Origin: Glaciecola sp028401415
Lineage (GTDB): Bacteria > Pseudomonadota > Gammaproteobacteria > Enterobacterales > Alteromonadaceae
Length of the DNA stretch: 64,000 bases
Assembly: GCF_028401415.2 (NCBI RefSeq)
Contig: NZ_CP171821.2
Location: 4,402,001-4,466,000, forward strand
Direction of reading: 5' to 3'
Each line of letters begins with the position of its first letter. The first letter of the stretch is position 1. A program made the translations under genes and the position numbers. This document shows positions 1 through 9,400 of this stretch, in pieces. The notes under the pieces are model-generated. The model saw only the letters and a program-made list of their open reading frames with translations. It did not search any database and was not told where the DNA came from.

Positions 1-83
1 TGCAAAGGACTACTACGAAGGAGGCCTGTAAAGGACTAACTCCTTATTAAACAATTGTTTCCCCGTCAGAGTTTACTACGCAA

Positions 84-1907
84 CTATAACTGAATCACAC
101 TTATTTTATTACGTCCATTGCGTTTACTTAAGTAAAGCTGTTCATCGGCACGCTTTATCATTGATTCGAAGCTAATCGAAAAGTCTTCACTGACACTCAA
201 TATGCCAGCACTCACTGTCATTGTCACTTCAGTTGAACCATGCTGGAGTGTTTCATCGCTCAACAGTTTTTTTACTGCTTTTACACGCTCAAAGTGCTCA
301 TTGACATGCTCACCATTGAGCAACAGAATAAATTCTTCACCTCCAAAGCGTCCAATGATATCAGTCTCTCGCTTAAATAGTTTCGTCAGAATATCCGAGA
401 GCAAGCTGATGCAATGATCACCGAATGGATGGCCGTAACGGTCGTTAATCAATTTAAAATGGTCGATGTCAATCAACACCAAAGACATGGGAATGCGATT
501 GCGCATACAATTGTGATAGGAGTGAAGTGCAAAACGATTAAAGCCGGTGCGATTGAGTAATTGCGTCAATCCATCTTTTTGGGCAAGCGAATACAGCTCA
601 CGATTAAGCTGCTTTAGTTCCCTCGTTTTCTCGTCCACTTGTTCTTCGAGTTTTCTCTCGAAGCTATTTTTAAGGGTACTGGCATCAGACACAAGCGCTT
701 TAAGCTTCATTGACTCTTGGCTTTGAATTAAGGTCTGATTCTCATCAAGTTTTTGTAAGCCTAAAAAGCGCGTTTCTGCTAAGTAGGTGATCGGAAGGGT
801 GACTCTTTTAATCAGCAAATTGACAAAGGCGCACATAACGCTGGCCAATAGAAAAGCGAAAGACAAGGCTTGCGCAACAAACACCGCTAGTTTTGTTATT
901 TCTGGTTGCGCATCAAGCAGGCTAACAAGGGTCAGGTTGTCTATAGCATCACTGCTTTGATAAAAATAGGATGCGCCTTCCAGCGTGATAAATGCAATGT
1001 TTTCATAAAATGGGTGTGTTTTGACTTGTTGTTCACTGCTCAAGGCCGCGACAATAGAAAATGCGCTTTGACTATCCACTATTGAACTTGAGCCGCTCAA
1101 TGACGATGATTGGGCGTTAATCAGTAGATAATGCTCATGCACCTCGCTGCTGTCATTAAGCTTGAGTGCATGTTGTTGTGCATCATTTGCGTTGTTTTCC
1201 TTTTTAAGGAGAGTCTCGTTCGCCGAACTCATTTTAGCAAGGCGATACTCTAATAATGATGTTTGGTACTGCGCGTATTGATTCACCAGTGCAAGGCTTA
1301 AAATGAGAGCGAGTATGACAACTGCCAAATAAAAGGTATTGCTAGTGAAAGCCAGAATTGAAGCAGGTTTGCGTTGATATTCTTTGCGTATAAGTGAGCG
1401 AGGAAGTATGTGCTGTATTACGCAAGTGCTCACAATACACAATGCACCATTAATAGCAGCGATTAAGGTGCTCATCAGGTTAGCTGTCGTGTCCATGTTG
1501 CTTGAAACGGATATAAAGCAAAAATAAAGCGGCGCACCTACCACGAACCAAAATACTGCATCAGCGCTAAGTAAAGACCTTGCGCTTTTAAGTGCTTTAT
1601 TTAACACAAGCACTTCAAGCAAAAGAATGATCAACATGAATGGTGCCTGTGACGATAATGCAAGCACTAGGGCTGACACGACAGCGGCAATAATTGCACT
1701 GTTTATACCGCGAAGAAGCAAGCAAAGCAGAACAAAAATCTGACCAAAATAAAAGTTGAAATCACCGAAAAAATTCACATTGGAATACAGATTGATCACG
1801 CCACCTAGAAGACCAAAATGGATACCAAATAAGATATTGGTGAGTGAAAAAAAGCTGGATTCACCACGCGAAGTATTTTGCGTTGATGCTATCTCTTTGT
1901 GGCTCAT
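84..1907 (-). CDS. membrane-anchored diguanylate cyclase (GGDEF)
   Basis: A 607-aa protein that should make cyclic di-GMP from two GTP. The C-terminal third is a GGDEF domain with an intact GGEEF active-site motif at about residues 522-526. An RxxD inhibitory site (RETD, 513-516) lies five residues before it, so product feedback inhibition is expected. The N-terminal half has several hydrophobic segments (about residues 20-210), then a soluble, probably periplasmic stretch (about 230-340), one more membrane helix (about 345-370) and a charged coiled-coil linker. The multi-TM part resembles 5TM/MASE-type sensors, but I cannot name the family. The ATG has an AAGGA ribosome-binding site six bases upstream. 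The signal sensed is unknown. Confidence 0.9.
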   Translation of the reverse strand: MSHKEIASTQNTSRGESSFFSLTNILFGIHFGLLGGVINLYSNVNFFGDFNFYFGQIFVLLCLLLRGINSAIIAAVVSALVLALSSQAPFMLIILLLEVLVLNKALKSARSLLSADAVFWFVVGAPLYFCFISVSSNMDTTANLMSTLIAAINGALCIVSTCVIQHILPRSLIRKEYQRKPASILAFTSNTFYLAVVILALILSLALVNQYAQYQTSLLEYRLAKMSSANETLLKKENNANDAQQHALKLNDSSEVHEHYLLINAQSSSLSGSSSIVDSQSAFSIVAALSSEQQVKTHPFYENIAFITLEGASYFYQSSDAIDNLTLVSLLDAQPEITKLAVFVAQALSFAFLLASVMCAFVNLLIKRVTLPITYLAETRFLGLQKLDENQTLIQSQESMKLKALVSDASTLKNSFERKLEEQVDEKTRELKQLNRELYSLAQKDGLTQLLNRTGFNRFALHSYHNCMRNRIPMSLVLIDIDHFKLINDRYGHPFGDHCISLLSDILTKLFKRETDIIGRFGGEEFILLLNGEHVNEHFERVKAVKKLLSDETLQHGSTEVTMTVSAGILSVSEDFSISFESMIKRADEQLYLSKRNGRNKISVIQL

Positions 1908-2046
1908 TCGTTCCTTACTTTTATTATTATTGTTTTAAGGTTTGTTTGAACACCGGTTTGATTTGGTTAAGTATGCATACTTTCTTGTTTTATTCAATTT
2001 TGACAAGCGCTACAATTCGCACAAATCGGTTTAGCGGAGTGTTTTG

Positions 2047-3075
2047 GTGAGTTTTATTGGCAGTAAAGTTTGTGGCGATATCAACAAGCATACATTTTCA
2101 GTAGCGCCAATGCTGGATTGGACAGATAAACACTGCCGATATTTTCTACGATTGCTATCAAAACGAAGTGTTCTGTACACCGAAATGGTCACCACTGGCG
2201 CCATTATATATGGTAAGGGTGACTATTTGGGTTTTGACAATGCTGAACATCCGGTGGTGCTTCAGCTAGGTGGAAGCAAGCCTGATGACATGGCAAGGTG
2301 TGCAGCAATTGCTCAGGCAAAGGGCTACGACGAAATAAATATCAACGTGGGTTGTCCGTCCGATAGAGTGAAAAATGGAAGTTTTGGCGCATGTTTGATG
2401 GCTCAACCTCACACCGTGGCTGCTTGTGTTGAGGCAATGAATCAAGAGGTAGACATCCCGGTGACGGTTAAATGCCGCATAGGCATTGATGATATGGACG
2501 ATGATGAAGGTTTAAGCACATTCATTGAGCCCTTGGTTCAATCTAAAGTTGAACATGTGATTGTGCATGCAAGAAAAGCATGGCTTCAAGGTCTGAGCCC
2601 GAAAGAAAATCGAGACATTCCGCCTCTAAACTATCCGCGTGTGTACCGACTAAAACAGCAGTATCCAGATTTGTCAGTGAGCATAAACGGAGGAATAAAA
2701 ACCCTAAGCGATGCAAACGAACACCTTTGTCATGTCGATGGTGTCATGATGGGCAGAGAAGTTTATAGTAACCCATTTATTTTGAGTAAAGTTGATTCGA
2801 CGTTTTATGAGGCTAACGCAAGCGACGCTGTAACACGAGAGCAGGTAATCCAAAAGATGACAGAATACGTTCATGCTCAACATCTACGGGGCACAAGAGT
2901 GTGGCATATTGCTCGGCATATGCTGGGGTTATTTCAAGGTCAAGCAGGCGGCAAGATTTGGAGAAGGTATTTGAGTCAGAACGGCACCGGCAAACACAAT
3001 GATCCTGACCTATTATTAAGAGGCTATGATCAGGTTCTTGCCGCGCAGGAGCAAGCCAGGCGCTTTAGTGCGTAA
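2047..3075 (+). CDS. dusA: tRNA-dihydrouridine(20/20a) synthase DusA
   Basis: FMN-dependent enzyme that reduces uridine to dihydrouridine in the tRNA D-loop. The N-terminal barrel begins with the family motif APMLDWTD, which binds FMN. The catalytic cysteine lies in NVGCPSDRV at about residue 103. VKCRIGID and the VHARKAWLQGLSPKENR stretch are typical of the DusA subfamily and distinguish it from DusB and DusC. The length of 342 aa is normal. The GTG at 2047 is preferred over the TTG at 2044 because GCGGAG lies about eight bases upstream. It is a single gene, followed by a MITE-like element rather than an obvious terminator. Confidence 0.95.
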   Translation: MSFIGSKVCGDINKHTFSVAPMLDWTDKHCRYFLRLLSKRSVLYTEMVTTGAIIYGKGDYLGFDNAEHPVVLQLGGSKPDDMARCAAIAQAKGYDEININVGCPSDRVKNGSFGACLMAQPHTVAACVEAMNQEVDIPVTVKCRIGIDDMDDDEGLSTFIEPLVQSKVEHVIVHARKAWLQGLSPKENRDIPPLNYPRVYRLKQQYPDLSVSINGGIKTLSDANEHLCHVDGVMMGREVYSNPFILSKVDSTFYEANASDAVTREQVIQKMTEYVHAQHLRGTRVWHIARHMLGLFQGQAGGKIWRRYLSQNGTGKHNDPDLLLRGYDQVLAAQEQARRFSA

Positions 3076-3095
3076 ATTCCATTGTAGAAATTACT

Positions 3096-3294
3096 TAACC
3101 TCAACTCGGGATAAGCGACAGCGCCAAGTAGCGCTAAAAACGCGAATTACTGCGTTGCAAAAGCGAGCAATAGAATGACTATTACGTCACTTTTGCGCCT
3201 TGCACTTCACGTTTTTATCACTACTTGGTAATAATTTAATAAATACATAGTTAAAACATGCATTTGCACTATCGCTTATCCCGAGTTGAGGTTA
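3096..3294. repeat. MITE-like element with 23-bp terminal inverted repeats
   Basis: A 199-bp non-coding element bounded by perfect 23-bp inverted repeats at 3096-3118 and 3272-3294; the core reads CTCAACTCGGGATAAGCG. A second imperfect inverted pair lies inside, around CCAAGTAG..TAAAAACG on the left and its complement near 3211-3233, so most of the element could fold into one long hairpin. No ORF is present. A related single end is found at 23030-23052. The structure fits a miniature inverted-repeat element, but no transposase is in the window and no clear target duplication was seen. Confidence 0.6.
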
Positions 3295-3555
3295 CTTAGT
3301 TGGTCAAAAACACTAATTTAAGTGGTCAAACAAACTAATATTAGTATTCATACCTTTTTCACTCAGTAAATTCTTACGGTCAATATTTTAGACTAAATTA
3401 TTGATTTAAAATGTCTTTACTTGCATTTATCTAAGATGGCATAGCTTTCGCAAAGCCTTTCACGTCGCAGGGCGAATTCTATTTTTAAGCTTCCAACACG
3501 AAGACTCCGCTCAGTGCACCGTTGCTAAATCAAAAAGATAAGGGAGTAGTCGAAA
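3295..3555. other. AT-rich intergenic stretch, no recognised feature
   Basis: Sequence between the MITE-like element and the 38-aa peptide. It is AT-rich and has no ORF of note. It probably carries the promoter for the peptide/pspC genes, but I could not identify boxes with confidence. Confidence 0.4.
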
Positions 3556-3672
3556 ATGTTGATGCATATGAATTTATTAAGTGTGGCCCTATCACCTGTA
3601 CTGTATTACTTGGGAAGTGCGATAGTATTGGTGCTTTTATCAAATACCAAAGTATTTAAGACGAATCGATAG
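3556..3672 (+). CDS. 38-aa single-helix membrane peptide upstream of pspC
   Basis: A small ORF starting at ATG 3556 and ending in TAG at 3670-3672. AAGGGAG lies about 11 bases upstream. The peptide has a short Met-rich start, one hydrophobic stretch of about 20 residues (SPVLYYLGSAIVLVLLS) and a basic tail ending KTNR, as expected for a small inner-membrane protein with a cytoplasmic C-terminus. It lies 75 bp before the PspC gene in the same direction and may be co-transcribed. I do not recognise the family. Support is the ribosome-binding site, composition and context only. Confidence 0.5.
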   Translation: MLMHMNLLSVALSPVLYYLGSAIVLVLLSNTKVFKTNR

Positions 3673-3747
3673 GGCTTGTACACACAGCGAATCAAGATAG
3701 ATAAAACAGATTTTGCTTTAAAAAGCCGAGAGTCAAAGAGGTAAACA

Positions 3748-3948
3748 ATGAAAACAGTTCTAAACGATAAGCGGTTTTTCAGAGATGCACAACATGCGAA
3801 GATTTCTGGCGTATGTGCAGGGCTTGCAAAACAATTTGATGTGAACCCATGGTGGGTGAGAGGCGCGGCAGTGGCAAGCTTCGTGTTTCTTCCTTTTGTT
3901 ACCGCGCTTGCTTACGTGCTTGCGATACTGCTATTGCGATATCGCTAG
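3748..3948 (+). CDS. PspC domain protein
   Basis: A 66-aa protein that is essentially a lone PspC domain. It has the hallmark ISGVCAGLAKQFDVNPWWVR motif (residues 20-39) followed by a single hydrophobic segment. In enterobacteria PspC is an inner-membrane partner in the phage-shock envelope-stress response. Here pspA, pspB and pspF are absent nearby, so it is better called a PspC-domain protein than PspC. AGAGG precedes the ATG. It follows a 38-aa membrane peptide and precedes a DUF2333 gene by 55 bp. A short imperfect hairpin (3949-3970) without a T-run lies in that gap. Confidence 0.85.
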   Translation: MKTVLNDKRFFRDAQHAKISGVCAGLAKQFDVNPWWVRGAAVASFVFLPFVTALAYVLAILLLRYR

Positions 3949-4003
3949 GCTCCCATGTACACTAGGAGCATAGACGCAAGCATGTCGCAATTTTAGGAAA
4001 ATC

Positions 4004-4990
4004 ATGAATATAAGCACAAAAAGTATTTCAGTGGTCATTGGCATTATTATTCTTATCATTGCTTTGTTAGGGTTTTGGTGGGGATTTGAGCCAAGCACTT
4101 ACGATGTAGACGAACTTGCTGCTAAGCATGCTGAACAACATAGCGAACGTGTGGTAACGGGCTACACAACTTCTACGGCCCTCATTACTGTGCTTGAAAC
4201 CTTGCTTAATAAACCGGGGGGATATTTGTCCAACGACGTCATGCCGCCAGGTGTTTTGATGGATAATATCCCAAGCTGGGAATTTGGGGCGCTTGAAATG
4301 AGTCGCGATTTGGCGCTGGCAATGCGCAAAGACCTGAGTCGCTCTCAATCTCAGTCATTAGAAAATCCGCAGCTTATCAAAGTTCAAACAAGCGTGAGTA
4401 TTGACCATCAACGTTGGCTGCTACCCTCATCAGAAGGGGAATATGAAAAAGCGATTGAAGAGCTAAAAGCCTATCGCTCTGAACTTAGCAACATTAGCCA
4501 AAACAATAGCCAGTTTTATGCGCGAGCGGATAATTTACGCGATTACTTAAAACAAGTTGAAAAACGACTGGGTAGTCTGTCTCAGCAACTCAGCGCTAGC
4601 GTTGGCACAGAATCGCTTAATACTGACTTAGCTGGAGACAGCGCTGCTACCCAATCTACCCCTCAGTCAGGAAACGTAATCAATAAAACCAGCTGGTTTA
4701 AACTGGATAATAATTTTTATCAGGCTCGCGGAGCAAGCTGGGCTTTGCTACACTTCTTAAAGGCAATCGAGACTGATTTTGAAGATGTGTTACAAAAGAA
4801 GAACGCAACAGTCAGCCTACAGCAAATCATCAGAGAATTAGAAGCGACTCAAGATTCTGTCTATTCGCCCGTTATATTAAACGGCGACGGTTTTGGATTT
4901 TTGGCTAATCATTCCTTAGTGATGGCAAATTACATATCTCGCGCAAACGCAGCACTTATAGAACTATCTGAATTACTTAATCAGGGATAA
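4004..4990 (+). CDS. DUF2333 family protein
   Basis: A 328-aa protein with one N-terminal membrane anchor (about residues 8-27) followed by a conserved WWGFEPSTYDV region and a mostly alpha-helical, probably periplasmic domain. The motifs GGYLSNDVMPPG and YARADNLRDYL match my memory of the DUF2333 (COG5345) family of gammaproteobacteria, whose function is unknown. Its stop is three bases before the next start, so it is probably co-translated with the outer-membrane barrel gene downstream. Confidence 0.8.
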   Translation: MNISTKSISVVIGIIILIIALLGFWWGFEPSTYDVDELAAKHAEQHSERVVTGYTTSTALITVLETLLNKPGGYLSNDVMPPGVLMDNIPSWEFGALEMSRDLALAMRKDLSRSQSQSLENPQLIKVQTSVSIDHQRWLLPSSEGEYEKAIEELKAYRSELSNISQNNSQFYARADNLRDYLKQVEKRLGSLSQQLSASVGTESLNTDLAGDSAATQSTPQSGNVINKTSWFKLDNNFYQARGASWALLHFLKAIETDFEDVLQKKNATVSLQQIIRELEATQDSVYSPVILNGDGFGFLANHSLVMANYISRANAALIELSELLNQG

Positions 4991-4993
4991 ATT

Positions 4994-5746
4994 ATGAAAA
5001 AAACGCTAATGGCATGCGCGATTGCCACGGCTTGCATCATGCCTGCAAAAGCGGACACCCTTCTAGGCGTCTACGCAGGTGTTCAAGGTTGGAACATGGA
5101 AACAGAAGGCGGTTTCGCGCAAAACGAATCGCTTGCCAATTTTAATTTTGAAGATGAAACACACACAAACTTCTACGTCGCCCTAGAGCATCCGATTCCC
5201 CTCTTGCCTAACGTAAAAGTGGTGCGGACCACCTTAGATACTTCTGGTATCACTACGCTAGATGGAACTTTTACCTTCGGTGACGAGGTATATACGGTCA
5301 ATTCAAGACTGGATACCACGGCAGATTTAACCACCACTGATTATATTCTTTATTATGAATTGTTAGATAACGATGTTGTCAGTTTGGACTTGGGTCTAAG
5401 CGGTAAGCAAATAGATGGAGATTTCGTGGTTGTTGACGAAGACACGCAGCAAACAAGCTTTGAATCTTTCAGCGGCATTGTGCCAATGGCCTACGCTAGA
5501 GCTCAGGTTGGCCTTCCCCTTACTGGTTTAGGTGCATTTGTTGAGGGCAGCTTTTTGTCTTTTGATGATAATACGCTTAGCGAATATCAAGCCGCGATTG
5601 TCTATAATTTCGTTGACACGCTTGCTATAGATATGGAAATTCAGGCAGGTTATCGCGCTACCAGTATTGAACTGGAAGATTTAGACGATATTTTTGCTGA
5701 TCTAGAATTTAAAGGCCCATTTATCGGCCTACAGTTCCACTTCTAG
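4994..5746 (+). CDS. TIGR04219-type outer-membrane beta-barrel protein
   Basis: A 250-aa precursor with a clear signal peptide (MKKTLMACAIATACIMPAKA, cleavage near residue 20). The mature part is made of alternating amphipathic strands and ends in LQFHF, a C-terminal aromatic typical of proteins inserted by the BAM machinery. The start of the mature region (LLGVYAGVQGWN) fits the TIGR04219 family. No substrate is known. It follows the DUF2333 gene by three bases, so the two probably work together in the envelope. Confidence 0.8.
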   Translation: MKKTLMACAIATACIMPAKADTLLGVYAGVQGWNMETEGGFAQNESLANFNFEDETHTNFYVALEHPIPLLPNVKVVRTTLDTSGITTLDGTFTFGDEVYTVNSRLDTTADLTTTDYILYYELLDNDVVSLDLGLSGKQIDGDFVVVDEDTQQTSFESFSGIVPMAYARAQVGLPLTGLGAFVEGSFLSFDDNTLSEYQAAIVYNFVDTLAIDMEIQAGYRATSIELEDLDDIFADLEFKGPFIGLQFHF

Positions 5747-5816
5747 GTATATGCACCTAAACTTTCAGCATAAAAGAATATAAAAAATTAGTTTTTATTC
5801 TTTCACGCTATTGCAG

Positions 5817-5860
5817 AAAACCGCTAATCTGTGCGCATAGTTTACAGTTAGCGGTTTTTT
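5817..5860 (+). terminator. hairpin plus T-run abutting the cysJ start
   Basis: Perfect 11-bp inverted repeat (AAAACCGCTAA at 5817-5827 and TTAGCGGTTTT at 5848-5858) with a 20-nt loop and a run of six T at 5855-5860. The cysJ ATG starts at 5862. It would end transcription from the upstream barrel gene. Because it occupies the position of the cysJ ribosome-binding site, it could also act as an attenuator or translational block on cysJIH. Confidence 0.7.
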
Positions 5861-5861
5861 A

Positions 5862-7679
5862 ATGTCCTCACAGCAAGACAAAGTTCCATTATCCCTTCTC
5901 AGCGAGGCGCAGTTGTCTCATATTAACTCGGCAGTGACGGGTTTAAATAAAGACCAGCTCGTATGGGCGAGCGGTTATTTAGCCGGTATTGCGCAGGCAG
6001 GTGTTGCCAGTGCTGGTGCGCCGCAAGTTCAGTCACAGACGCAGAGACAGCAACCAACCCTGATCATCATGTATGGTTCGCAAACGGGAAATGCAAAGCA
6101 TTCGGCCATCGCCTACGCAGAATCTGCAAAAGCGAAAGGAATAAGCACTAATGTTGTTAGTATGGCCGACTACAAGCCACGTAAAGTTAAAGATGAAACC
6201 CATCTTGTGGTGTTCGTTAGTACACATGGCGAAGGCGATGCCCCTGATGATGCGGTTGAGTTTCATGAATTTTTAGCCTCTAAAAAAGTACCAAAACTCG
6301 CGAATCTTAAGTATGCAGTTGTAGCCCTGGGCGATACCAGCTACGAGTATTTTTGCCAAACCGGTAAAGACTTCGATGAGCGTTTGAAAAAGGCTGGCGC
6401 TCAACCTCTTATTGAGCGTTTGGACTGCGATGTGGAATTTGAGGCAGAACTAAGCGCTTGGTCGCAAAAGTTAAATGAGATTCTCGGTTGTGAAATGGCG
6501 AACGATCAAGGTGCAGCGGCGCAGAGCATCGGGGTAAGTGCAGTAGCGCAAGCGGTATCCACAGCAAAGTGGACTAAGCAAAACCCCTTTGTTGCCTCAC
6601 TGAGTGAAAGTTTAAAAATAACGGGTCGAGATTCGATAAAAGATATCCGCCATGTTGAAATTTCGCTTGAGGATTCTGGGATTAACTATCAACCTGGCGA
6701 TGCTTTAGGGGTGTATTTTATCAATTCGCCTAGCATCGTAGATTCAATGATAAAACACACTTCGAATCATCCTGAAGACGAAGTGAATATCAATGATGAT
6801 AAAATGCCCTTATCCAAAGCACTATCAGAAAAGCTAGAGCTTACGCTAAGTTATCCAGGATTTGTGAAGGCCTATCAACAGGCTTCTCAAAGTAAAGAGC
6901 TTGCTTCAATTTTAAATGATAAAGCAGGGCTAAGGGCGTTTCTTGAAGAACGCCAAATTGTTGATGTGGTCGTGCAGTTCCCGGCGGATATATCGGCTCA
7001 AGCTCTAGTGGATGCATTGAGACCCCTGACACCGCGCCTGTACAGTATCGCTTCAAGTCAGGCAGAGGTAGACGATGAAGTGCATTTAACTGTTGCCCAT
7101 GTTGATTACGAGGCCTTTGGTTTTCGACATCAAGGTGGTGCGTCTGGATTTCTATGTACGCATTTAGAGCAAGGCGGAGAAATTAAAGTCTACGCTGAAA
7201 GCAATGATAATTTCAGACTGCCGAGCGACAACAACACTCCTATCATTATGGTGGGGCCAGGTACGGGTATCGCTCCGTTTAGAGCCTTTATGCAAGAGCG
7301 TGAAGCACAAGAAGCACCGGGTAACAATTGGTTATTTTTTGGCAATCCGAGTTTTACTCAGGACTTTTTGTATCAAACTGAATGGCAGGGGTATTTGAAG
7401 TCTGGCCTGCTCAGTAAGATCAGTCTTGCCTTTTCGCGTGATCAAGCGAACAAAATTTATGTACAAGACCGCATGCTTGAAAACGGTGCCGAGTTGTTTG
7501 AATGGCTAGAGTCAGGTGCACACTTTTATGTGTGTGGAGATGCAATGCGCATGGCAAAAGACGTTGAGTCTGCCTTATTGCAAATTATAGAGAAGCACGG
7601 CAAAAAAGCGCCTGAAGATGCCAAAAAATATCTACTTGAGCTGCGTAAAGCAAAACGGTATCAGAAGGACGTATACTAA
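5862..7679 (+). CDS. cysJ: assimilatory sulfite reductase flavoprotein (alpha) subunit
   Basis: A 605-aa flavoprotein that passes electrons from NADPH through FAD and FMN to the CysI hemoprotein for reduction of sulfite to sulfide. An N-terminal flavodoxin domain (about residues 65-205; MYGSQTGNAKHSA binds FMN) is followed by an FAD domain (RLYSIASS) and an NADPH domain (MVGPGTGIAPFRAF). The protein ends KRYQKDVY, as expected for CysJ. The N-terminus aligns by eye with E. coli CysJ (LSEAQL...NKDQLVWASGYLAG), supporting ATG 5862 although no good Shine-Dalgarno is visible. The cysI ATG overlaps its stop by one base. Confidence 0.97.
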   Translation: MSSQQDKVPLSLLSEAQLSHINSAVTGLNKDQLVWASGYLAGIAQAGVASAGAPQVQSQTQRQQPTLIIMYGSQTGNAKHSAIAYAESAKAKGISTNVVSMADYKPRKVKDETHLVVFVSTHGEGDAPDDAVEFHEFLASKKVPKLANLKYAVVALGDTSYEYFCQTGKDFDERLKKAGAQPLIERLDCDVEFEAELSAWSQKLNEILGCEMANDQGAAAQSIGVSAVAQAVSTAKWTKQNPFVASLSESLKITGRDSIKDIRHVEISLEDSGINYQPGDALGVYFINSPSIVDSMIKHTSNHPEDEVNINDDKMPLSKALSEKLELTLSYPGFVKAYQQASQSKELASILNDKAGLRAFLEERQIVDVVVQFPADISAQALVDALRPLTPRLYSIASSQAEVDDEVHLTVAHVDYEAFGFRHQGGASGFLCTHLEQGGEIKVYAESNDNFRLPSDNNTPIIMVGPGTGIAPFRAFMQEREAQEAPGNNWLFFGNPSFTQDFLYQTEWQGYLKSGLLSKISLAFSRDQANKIYVQDRMLENGAELFEWLESGAHFYVCGDAMRMAKDVESALLQIIEKHGKKAPEDAKKYLLELRKAKRYQKDVY

Positions 7680-9400
7680 TGAGTAACGAAAAGAATTTGG
7701 TGGTTGAAGGTAAGCTTTCTGATAACGAACGCCTTAAGAAAGAGAGTAATTTACTACGCGGTACTATCACGCAAGACCTAGCTGATGATGTAACAGGCGG
7801 TTTTACCGCGGATAACTTCCAGTTAATTCGCTTTCACGGTATGTATCAACAAGATGATAGAGATATCAGAGCAGAGCGGATAAAGCAAAAGCTTGAACCT
7901 TTGCATAATGTGATGCTTCGTGCCCGACTACCAGGCGGCGTGATCACCCCAGCGCAATGGCTTGAAATTGACAAATTCGCTGAAGACTACTCAATTTACG
8001 GCAGTATTCGCCTTACTACTCGTCAAACCTTTCAATTCCATGGTGTATTGAAACCCCATATTAAGTCGATGCACCAAACCCTAAATGCGACAGGTATCGA
8101 TTCTATTGCCACAGCCGGCGATGTGAATCGAAACGTTTTGTGTACCTCCAACCCAATTGAGTCGCAAGTACACAAACAAGCGTGGAACTGGGCGGCTAAA
8201 ATTAGCGAGCATTTATTACCCAAAACAAATGCGTATGCGGAAATCTGGCTGAATGGCGAAAAAGTTGATTCCACTCAAGAAGACGAACCCATTTTAGGTA
8301 AAAACTATTTACCACGTAAGTTTAAAACGACGGTTGTTATCCCGCCGCAAAATGATGTAGATGTCCATGCAAACGACCTCAACTTTGTTGCAATTAGCGA
8401 AAACAACCAGCTTATAGGCTTTAATGTTCTCGTTGGCGGTGGGCTTGCTATGACTCATGGTGATACCTCAACCTTCCCTCGCAAGGCTGATGATTTTGGC
8501 TTTATTGAGCTTGAGCATACGCTGGATGTTGCAGCTGCGGTGGTCTCAACTCAGCGCGATTGGGGAAACCGAGTCAATCGAAAAAATGCGAAGACCAAGT
8601 ACACGCTAGAACGTGTTGGCGTGGATACCTTTAAAAAGGAAGTTGAGAAGCGTGCTGGTGTCACTTTTGCAGCAAGTAAACCTTACGAGTTTACATCACG
8701 AGGCGACCGCTTCGGTTGGGTTGAAGGAATTGATTCAAAACATCACCTCACCCTGTTCATTGAAAATGGTAGGATCCTAGATTTTCCTGATAAGCCCATA
8801 AAAACAGGGTGCAGGGAAATTGCGAAAATTCACAAAGGCGATTTTAGGCTTACCGCTAATCAAAATTTGATTGTCGCTGGCGTACCAAGTGATCAGAAAG
8901 AGCAGATTGAATCACTAGCGGTAAAATATGGATTAAAGCGACAAGACATCAGTAAGCAACGACAAGATTCTATGGCGTGCGTGTCGTTGCCCACCTGTCC
9001 GCTAGCGATGGCAGAAGCAGAAAGGTATCTTCCTGACGCGGTCAGCGAAATCGAAGCGATGCTCGAAAAACATGGTGTCGCAGACGAGAGCATTATTTAT
9101 CGAATTACCGGTTGCCCTAATGGTTGTGGGAGAGCCATGCTGGCTGAAATTGGACTTGTTGGCAAAGGCCCGAACAAATATAACTTGCATCTAGGTGGCA
9201 ATAGAAACGGAACAAGAATTCCTCGTATGTATCGCGAGAATATAAGCGATACAGAGATCATGGAGATTCTTGACGCGTTAATTGAACGCTGGGCAAAAGA
9301 GCGAGAAGTGACGGAATCCTTTGGCGATTTTGTCATTCGAGCTGAAATAGTGAAGCCTGTTGTTGATTCTGCGAGAGATTTTTATGCCGAGCTTAGCTGA
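7679..9400 (+). CDS. cysI: assimilatory sulfite reductase hemoprotein (beta) subunit
   Basis: A 573-aa siroheme and 4Fe-4S protein that reduces sulfite to sulfide in six one-electron steps with CysJ. The four cluster cysteines are all present at residues 434, 440, 479 and 483 (motifs ACVSLPTC and GCPNGCG), the same numbering as E. coli CysI. Siroheme/sulfite-binding basic residues occur in the TTRQTFQFHG and GDVNRNV motifs. It starts at the TAATG overlap with cysJ, so translation is probably coupled. Confidence 0.97.
   Translation: MSNEKNLVVEGKLSDNERLKKESNLLRGTITQDLADDVTGGFTADNFQLIRFHGMYQQDDRDIRAERIKQKLEPLHNVMLRARLPGGVITPAQWLEIDKFAEDYSIYGSIRLTTRQTFQFHGVLKPHIKSMHQTLNATGIDSIATAGDVNRNVLCTSNPIESQVHKQAWNWAAKISEHLLPKTNAYAEIWLNGEKVDSTQEDEPILGKNYLPRKFKTTVVIPPQNDVDVHANDLNFVAISENNQLIGFNVLVGGGLAMTHGDTSTFPRKADDFGFIELEHTLDVAAAVVSTQRDWGNRVNRKNAKTKYTLERVGVDTFKKEVEKRAGVTFAASKPYEFTSRGDRFGWVEGIDSKHHLTLFIENGRILDFPDKPIKTGCREIAKIHKGDFRLTANQNLIVAGVPSDQKEQIESLAVKYGLKRQDISKQRQDSMACVSLPTCPLAMAEAERYLPDAVSEIEAMLEKHGVADESIIYRITGCPNGCGRAMLAEIGLVGKGPNKYNLHLGGNRNGTRIPRMYRENISDTEIMEILDALIERWAKEREVTESFGDFVIRAEIVKPVVDSARDFYAELS

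Noticed and set aside
1..83. Short direct repeat AAAGGACTA (4-12 and 29-37) at the left edge
   Set aside because: Only two copies next to the window edge; the gene or element it belongs to is not visible.
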